Assembly: GCF_024721605.1 (NCBI RefSeq)
Contig: NZ_CP102630.1
Coordinates: forward strand, 186,001-250,000
Reading direction: 5' to 3'
Source of the DNA: Sphingomicrobium flavum
GTDB taxonomy: Bacteria; Pseudomonadota; Alphaproteobacteria; Sphingomonadales; Sphingomonadaceae
Length of the DNA stretch: 64,000 nucleotides
The notes under the pieces are model-generated. The model saw only the letters and a program-made list of their open reading frames with translations. It was not told the DNA's origin and searched no databases. Below, piece after piece: positions 60,840-64,000 of the stretch. Numbering within the stretch: the first letter of the stretch is position 1; each line of letters starts with the position of its first letter. A program made the position numbers and the translations under genes.

Positions 60840-61724
60840 ATGCGCCTAGGCGACCGCAAAAGCAGCAATTTCGAAGACCGTACCGGGCAGCGCGGCGGTG
60901 GTGGTTTCGGTGGCGGCGGCCTAGCGGCGGGTCTGATCCCGCTGATTGCCCGCTTCGTTTTCAACAAGTTCGGCATCGTCGGGCTGCTCATCCTCGGGCT
61001 TGGCTATTGTGCGCTTTCGGGCGGACTTGGCGGCCTGATGGGCGGCGGCGCCAGCCAGTCAGCCTCCAGCAGCGGTGAATCGACCTTGAGCGCCGAAGAT
61101 GGCGCGCTGCTGCGCGGCACGCTGGAATCGACCGACGAGGTTTGGGGCGCAATCTTCCGCCAGGCGGGCGCGCAATATCAGGAACCCACGCTGGTCGCCT
61201 ATTCCAGCGGCACACAGACGGCCTGCGGCTTCGGCCAGGCGGCGATGGGGCCCTTTTACTGCCCGGGCGACCAGAAGATCTATATCGATCCCGATTTCTT
61301 CAACGAGCTATCGCGCCGCTTCGATGCGCCGGGCGATTTTGCCGCGCGCTACGTGATCGCGCATGAAGTGGGGCACCATATCCAGAACCTCGAAGGCACG
61401 CTGCGCAATGTGCAGGCACAGCAGCAGCGCATGAGCCAGACGCAGGGCAATCGCCTCCAGGTCGGCGTCGAACTGCAGGCCGATTGCTATGCGGGCGTGT
61501 GGGCTGCCAATGCGCGCGATGAAAAGGGCCTGCTGCTCGAACCGGGCGATCTGGAAGAAGGCATGCGCGCCGCCGAAGCGATCGGCGACGACACGCTCCA
61601 ACGCAAGGCGCAGGGCCGCGTCGTGCCCGAAAGCTTCACCCACGGCACGTCCGCCCAGCGCATGGAAGCGCTGCGCAAGGGGCTCAGCACCGGCAATCCG
61701 GCCAGCTGCGACTATGCCGGCTGA
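60840..61724 (+). CDS. YpfJ-type neutral zinc metallopeptidase
   Basis: Membrane-anchored predicted peptidase, 294 residues: a Gly-rich basic N-terminus, one membrane helix (about 44-60, FGIVGLLILGLGYCALS), and a periplasmic domain with the zinc motif HEVGHHIQ (175-182), a preceding CPGDQKIYIDPDFF and a following ELQADCYAGVWAA that supplies the third ligand. Substrate unknown. A GAGGGAGAG ribosome-binding site precedes ATG 60840. Confidence 0.92.
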   Translation: MRLGDRKSSNFEDRTGQRGGGGFGGGGLAAGLIPLIARFVFNKFGIVGLLILGLGYCALSGGLGGLMGGGASQSASSSGESTLSAEDGALLRGTLESTDEVWGAIFRQAGAQYQEPTLVAYSSGTQTACGFGQAAMGPFYCPGDQKIYIDPDFFNELSRRFDAPGDFAARYVIAHEVGHHIQNLEGTLRNVQAQQQRMSQTQGNRLQVGVELQADCYAGVWAANARDEKGLLLEPGDLEEGMRAAEAIGDDTLQRKAQGRVVPESFTHGTSAQRMEALRKGLSTGNPASCDYAG

Positions 61725-61727
61725 CGC

Positions 61728-62726
61728 CTAGAGCTTGACCAGCATCTTGCCGGTGTTGGCACCGCTGAAAAGGCCAAGGAATGCGTCGAAGGTGCTGTCC
61801 AGCCCCTCCATCACCGTCTCACGGCTCTGCACCTCGCCGCTCGCGATCATCGGGCCCATCGCGGCGTAAAACTCGCCCATGCGGGGTTGGTAATCGGTGT
61901 AGATGAAGCCTTTGAGCTGCAGCCTCTTGCCGATGATGTAGGCGATATATTTGAAGCCATAGGGTGCTTCATGATTATAGCCGTCGATCATCCCGCATTC
62001 GGCGAAGCGCGCCTCCTGTTCGGCGATGGCAAAGGCAGCATCCAGATGCTCGCGGCCGACATTGTCGAAATAGACATCGATGCCCTTGGCACCGACATCG
62101 CCAAGCGCCGCTTTCAAATTCTTCAGCAGCGAGCCATTCTTATAGTCGACACAGGCATCCGCGCCGAGTGACTTGACCCATGCGCATTTGTCGGCGCCGC
62201 CGGCAGAGCCGATGACGGTCATGCCCTTGGCCTTGGCGATCTGCACCACCGCGCTGCCCACGGCTCCCGCTGCGGCGGAAACGAACACGACGTCGCCTGC
62301 CTTGGCTTCGGCCACGTCCATCAGGCCGAACCAGGCCGTCCCGCCGGTCAGCCCCAGATTGGCGAGGAAATGATAGGGATCGACGCCCAGATCCGGCAGT
62401 TTGTGAATACCCGCAGCCGGGATGACCGCCTCGTCGCGCCAACCCGCAAAGCTCAGCACCTTGTCGCCCACTTCAAAGCCGTCAGCCTTGGAAGCGATGA
62501 TTTCACCCACGGCGCCGCCATCCATCGGCTGGCCCAGCTTGAAGGCGTCGAAATAGCTGTCCGTATCGTCCATCCGCGCGCGCATATAGGGATCGACCGA
62601 CAGCCAATGGTTGCGCACATGAACCATGCCGTCTTCCAGCGGCGCCAGTTCGATCTCTTTCAGCGCGACATCGTCGTGGGTGGGTTTGCCCTTGGGGCGC
62701 TGCATCAGGTGCCAGGCTTTCGCCAT
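61728..62726 (-). CDS. NADP-dependent zinc-free medium-chain oxidoreductase (CurA/YncB type)
   Basis: A 332-residue reductase of the prostaglandin/leukotriene B4 12-hydroxydehydrogenase group, likely reducing the C=C bond of enones. Motifs: NHWLSVDPYMRARM near the N-terminus, GGTAWFGLMDVAEAKAGD, the nucleotide-binding SAAAGAVGSAVVQIAK, and YFDNVGREHLDAAF. No zinc ligands, as expected. ATG 62726 has GGGAGAGA upstream. It converges on the peptidase gene with a 3-base gap. Confidence 0.9.
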   Translation of the reverse strand: MAKAWHLMQRPKGKPTHDDVALKEIELAPLEDGMVHVRNHWLSVDPYMRARMDDTDSYFDAFKLGQPMDGGAVGEIIASKADGFEVGDKVLSFAGWRDEAVIPAAGIHKLPDLGVDPYHFLANLGLTGGTAWFGLMDVAEAKAGDVVFVSAAAGAVGSAVVQIAKAKGMTVIGSAGGADKCAWVKSLGADACVDYKNGSLLKNLKAALGDVGAKGIDVYFDNVGREHLDAAFAIAEQEARFAECGMIDGYNHEAPYGFKYIAYIIGKRLQLKGFIYTDYQPRMGEFYAAMGPMIASGEVQSRETVMEGLDSTFDAFLGLFSGANTGKMLVKL

Positions 62727-62774
62727 CTCGTCTCTCCCGTTTTGATTTGAGACCGGACTAGGGCGCAGCCGGTC

Positions 62775-62812
62775 AAAAGAAAAGGCCCGGCACCGCTTGT
62801 GCGGGCCGGGCC
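62775..62812 (-). terminator. Intrinsic terminator of the SWFGD/DUF2171 gene
   Basis: GGCCCGGC (62784-62791) pairs with GCCGGGCC (62805-62812) and CCGC with GCGG inside, loop TTGT. On the minus strand the stem is followed by TTTTCTTTT, so it ends transcripts of the gene that stops at 62855. Confidence 0.85.
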
Positions 62813-62854
62813 GTTTGATCGCTTGTCCCGGTTGTGGGGACGGGCATGCGCTGG

Positions 62855-63772
62855 CTAGCTGTTGTCGGCCAGGCTCCGCTCGGACGTCACTTCATCGCGC
62901 GAACGCAATTGCAGCGTGTCCTGGCTCGAACGGCCACGATCCTCGTCGCGCCACATCTGGCGCGCTTCTTCAGACGTGATATTAAGCCTGACCTTGCCGT
63001 CGTCGATGCAGTCGAGACGCGAGCATGTCAGCGAATGATGCTGGCCATCGGGGCTGTCATTCTTGGTCAGGATGATCCTGTCACCGCGCAGCTTGTCGAC
63101 CGTGCCGACATGCTCGCCATCCGAACCGATCACTTCGGCATGATCGGGGATCTGCTGCATGAGGCTACGCTTTTGCACGCGATCACCGCGCCAGGACGAG
63201 AATTCATCGTCGAAGCGACGCGAATTTTCGCTGCGCCACTCTGCATAGTCGCGATCGAGTTCGTCGATCTGGCGCTGGCGCCAATTGCTGTAATCGCTGT
63301 CGAGGCTCGTATACTCGCTTTGGGTCATGCCCCTGCCGAAGCGGTTCTGGGTGTAGCCACGATCATAATCATAGTTCTGTTCGTCGAAGTTGGTCGCTTC
63401 GAACGGCGTGCGGTCGTAACGACGGCCCGTATACGGGCGGCGGTAGCCCTCGTTGATCGAGCGCGGCGAATCCTCGAACGTGTAGCGCTGGTTCACATAG
63501 CCACGGCCCGACAGGCCCATACGCTCGTCCATTTCGCGGCGCTGCTCTGCGCGCTCGTCGCCAAACCAGCTGCGCACTTCATCGGACGCGCGCTCGAAAA
63601 AGTCACGGTCTTCGCGGTCATAGGCTTCGCTGCGGCCATAACCACGCGCGCGATCCTCATCGCGGCTGCTCATCCGCTCGCGTCCGTAGCCGCGGGAAGG
63701 GCTTCCCATGTTGCTGCGCGAAAAGCCCGTCTCGCGCCTCTGCCGGCTGCGTCCATAATCATCATATGCCAT
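62855..63772 (-). CDS. SWFGD/DUF2171 protein, stress-regulated
   Basis: A 305-residue protein with a long Arg/Tyr/Gly-rich, probably disordered N-terminal part (about 1-200; RSWFGDERAEQRREMDERMG at about 67-86) and a C-terminal DUF2171 domain (about 211-275: HAEVIGSDGEHVGTVDKLRG, then ILTKNDSPDG) with a PRC-barrel-like look. Function unknown; high charge suggests stress protection or nucleic-acid/protein binding. A strong AAGGAGA site precedes ATG 63772, and an EcfG-type promoter lies about 65 bases upstream. Confidence 0.8.
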   Translation of the reverse strand: MAYDDYGRSRQRRETGFSRSNMGSPSRGYGRERMSSRDEDRARGYGRSEAYDREDRDFFERASDEVRSWFGDERAEQRREMDERMGLSGRGYVNQRYTFEDSPRSINEGYRRPYTGRRYDRTPFEATNFDEQNYDYDRGYTQNRFGRGMTQSEYTSLDSDYSNWRQRQIDELDRDYAEWRSENSRRFDDEFSSWRGDRVQKRSLMQQIPDHAEVIGSDGEHVGTVDKLRGDRIILTKNDSPDGQHHSLTCSRLDCIDDGKVRLNITSEEARQMWRDEDRGRSSQDTLQLRSRDEVTSERSLADNS

Positions 63773-63835
63773 GTTCGATCTCCTTTTATCGTTGTCGTGA
63801 CGTTACGAGGTCGCGCCCGTAACATTCTATAAACA

Positions 63836-63861
63836 AACGGATTTTAAAGGTTGATCGTTCC
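63836..63861 (-). promoter_or_regulatory. EcfG-type general-stress promoter
   Basis: Minus strand: GGAAC (63861-63857), 17 bases, CGTT (63839-63836). This matches the alphaproteobacterial EcfG consensus GGAAC-N16/17-CGTT exactly and points at the DUF2171 gene, giving a leader of about 55 bases. Confidence 0.75.
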
Positions 63862-63910
63862 GGCCGGGGCAGCGATCTTCGCTCAACCGTGGCATCGATA
63901 TGCTAAGGCG

Positions 63911-63939
63911 TTGCAAGCGCGGCGCGTCGTCGCTAAATA
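63911..63939 (+). promoter_or_regulatory. Sigma-70-like promoter of tRNA-Ala
   Basis: TTGCAA (63911-63916), 17 bases, TAAATA (63934-63939), ending 20 bases before the tRNA 5' end. Confidence 0.6.
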
Positions 63940-63959
63940 GCCGCTTCGCCGGCAGGCGC

Positions 63960-64000
63960 GGGGCTGTAGCTCAGTTGGGAGAGCGCTGCAATCGCACTGC
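63960..64000 (+). tRNA. tRNA-Ala (anticodon CGC), 3' part outside the window
   Basis: The 41 visible bases form the acceptor 5' strand GGGGCTG, TA, D-arm GCTC-AGTTGGGA-GAGC, G, then anticodon stem CTGCA, loop ATCGCAC (anticodon CGC at 63993-63995) and the start of the pairing strand TGC. The rest is cut by the right edge. Confidence 0.93.

Noticed and set aside
1-64000. CRISPR arrays, insertion sequences, prophage or integrative elements
   Set aside because: No regularly spaced repeats, transposase or integrase genes, or terminal repeats seen; the two tRNA genes show no adjacent duplicated 3' end.

Overview
The window is gene-dense, high-GC chromosomal DNA, almost certainly from a sphingomonad alphaproteobacterium (order Sphingomonadales). 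The grounds are the compact Entner-Doudoroff operon zwf-pgl-edd-glk-eda, a DUF3297 protein, a crtY-crtI-crtB carotenoid block, PspA/PspC with a sigma-54-type promoter, a PrsK/PrsR pair, DUF2141 and DUF4893 proteins, and an EcfG-type stress promoter. There are no rRNA genes, insertion sequences, prophage genes or CRISPR arrays. No stretch over 300 bases lacks a gene. Many neighbouring genes overlap by ATGA, GTGA or TTGA, so translational coupling is common.

Layout. 1-5488: central sugar catabolism (zwf is cut by the left edge). 5485-10700, minus strand: a metabolite:H+ symporter with an extra periplasmic domain, then a MaoC hydratase / CoA-ester lyase / DASS transporter / DUF3833-like run that looks like uptake and cleavage of a small dicarboxylate. 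10724-14034: an AceE-like 'transketolase' and a Ca2+/Na+ antiporter. 14079-18446: branched-chain 2-oxoacid dehydrogenase E1alpha-E1beta-E2, with a small membrane protein coupled to its 3' end. 18517-19511: a three-gene cassette (42-aa exported peptide, DUF2975 membrane protein, XRE regulator) with an operator-like palindrome between the -35 and -10 boxes of its promoter. 19524-25491: a beta-propeller lipoprotein, a TolB-amidohydrolase fusion, DUF3297 and a small basic protein. 25581-27400: a phage-shock operon behind a sigma-54-type promoter, closed by a strong terminator. 27514-31822: a metal-type TonB receptor, threonine synthase, tRNA-Thr and a DUF429-like protein. 31819-36892: an MscS-related channel, RarA, a PadR repressor, a HEAT-like protein and a GT4 glycosyltransferase. 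36979-42021: carotenoid genes and a sterol-desaturase-family hydroxylase. 42061-47945: MscS, an NDUFS4-like subunit, HrpB, a CapA-like lipoprotein and a polyprenyl diphosphate synthase. 47956-51437: an OmpR/PhoQ-like two-component system with a coupled hydrolase and a PepSY-like protein. 51561-57142: a Uup-type ABC-F protein and PrsR/PrsK. 57343-63960: small unknowns, an M20 peptidase, DUF4893, a 3-hydroxybutyrate dehydrogenase, a YpfJ-like metallopeptidase, an oxidoreductase, an SWFGD/DUF2171 protein under a stress promoter, and the start of tRNA-Ala(CGC).

How it fits together. Glucose 6-phosphate is oxidised and cleaved to pyruvate and glyceraldehyde 3-phosphate by the first operon, with glucokinase feeding it. 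Envelope stress is a recurring theme: a psp operon with a sigma-54 promoter, a sigma-54 activator of the PrsR family (the only such activator in view), two mechanosensitive channels, and a two-component system beside a PepSY-like protein. The most unusual items are the peptide-DUF2975-XRE cassette, the phage-shock operon with an exported peptide and an N-terminally extended PspA, the AceE-like transketolase, and the metal-loop TonB receptor.
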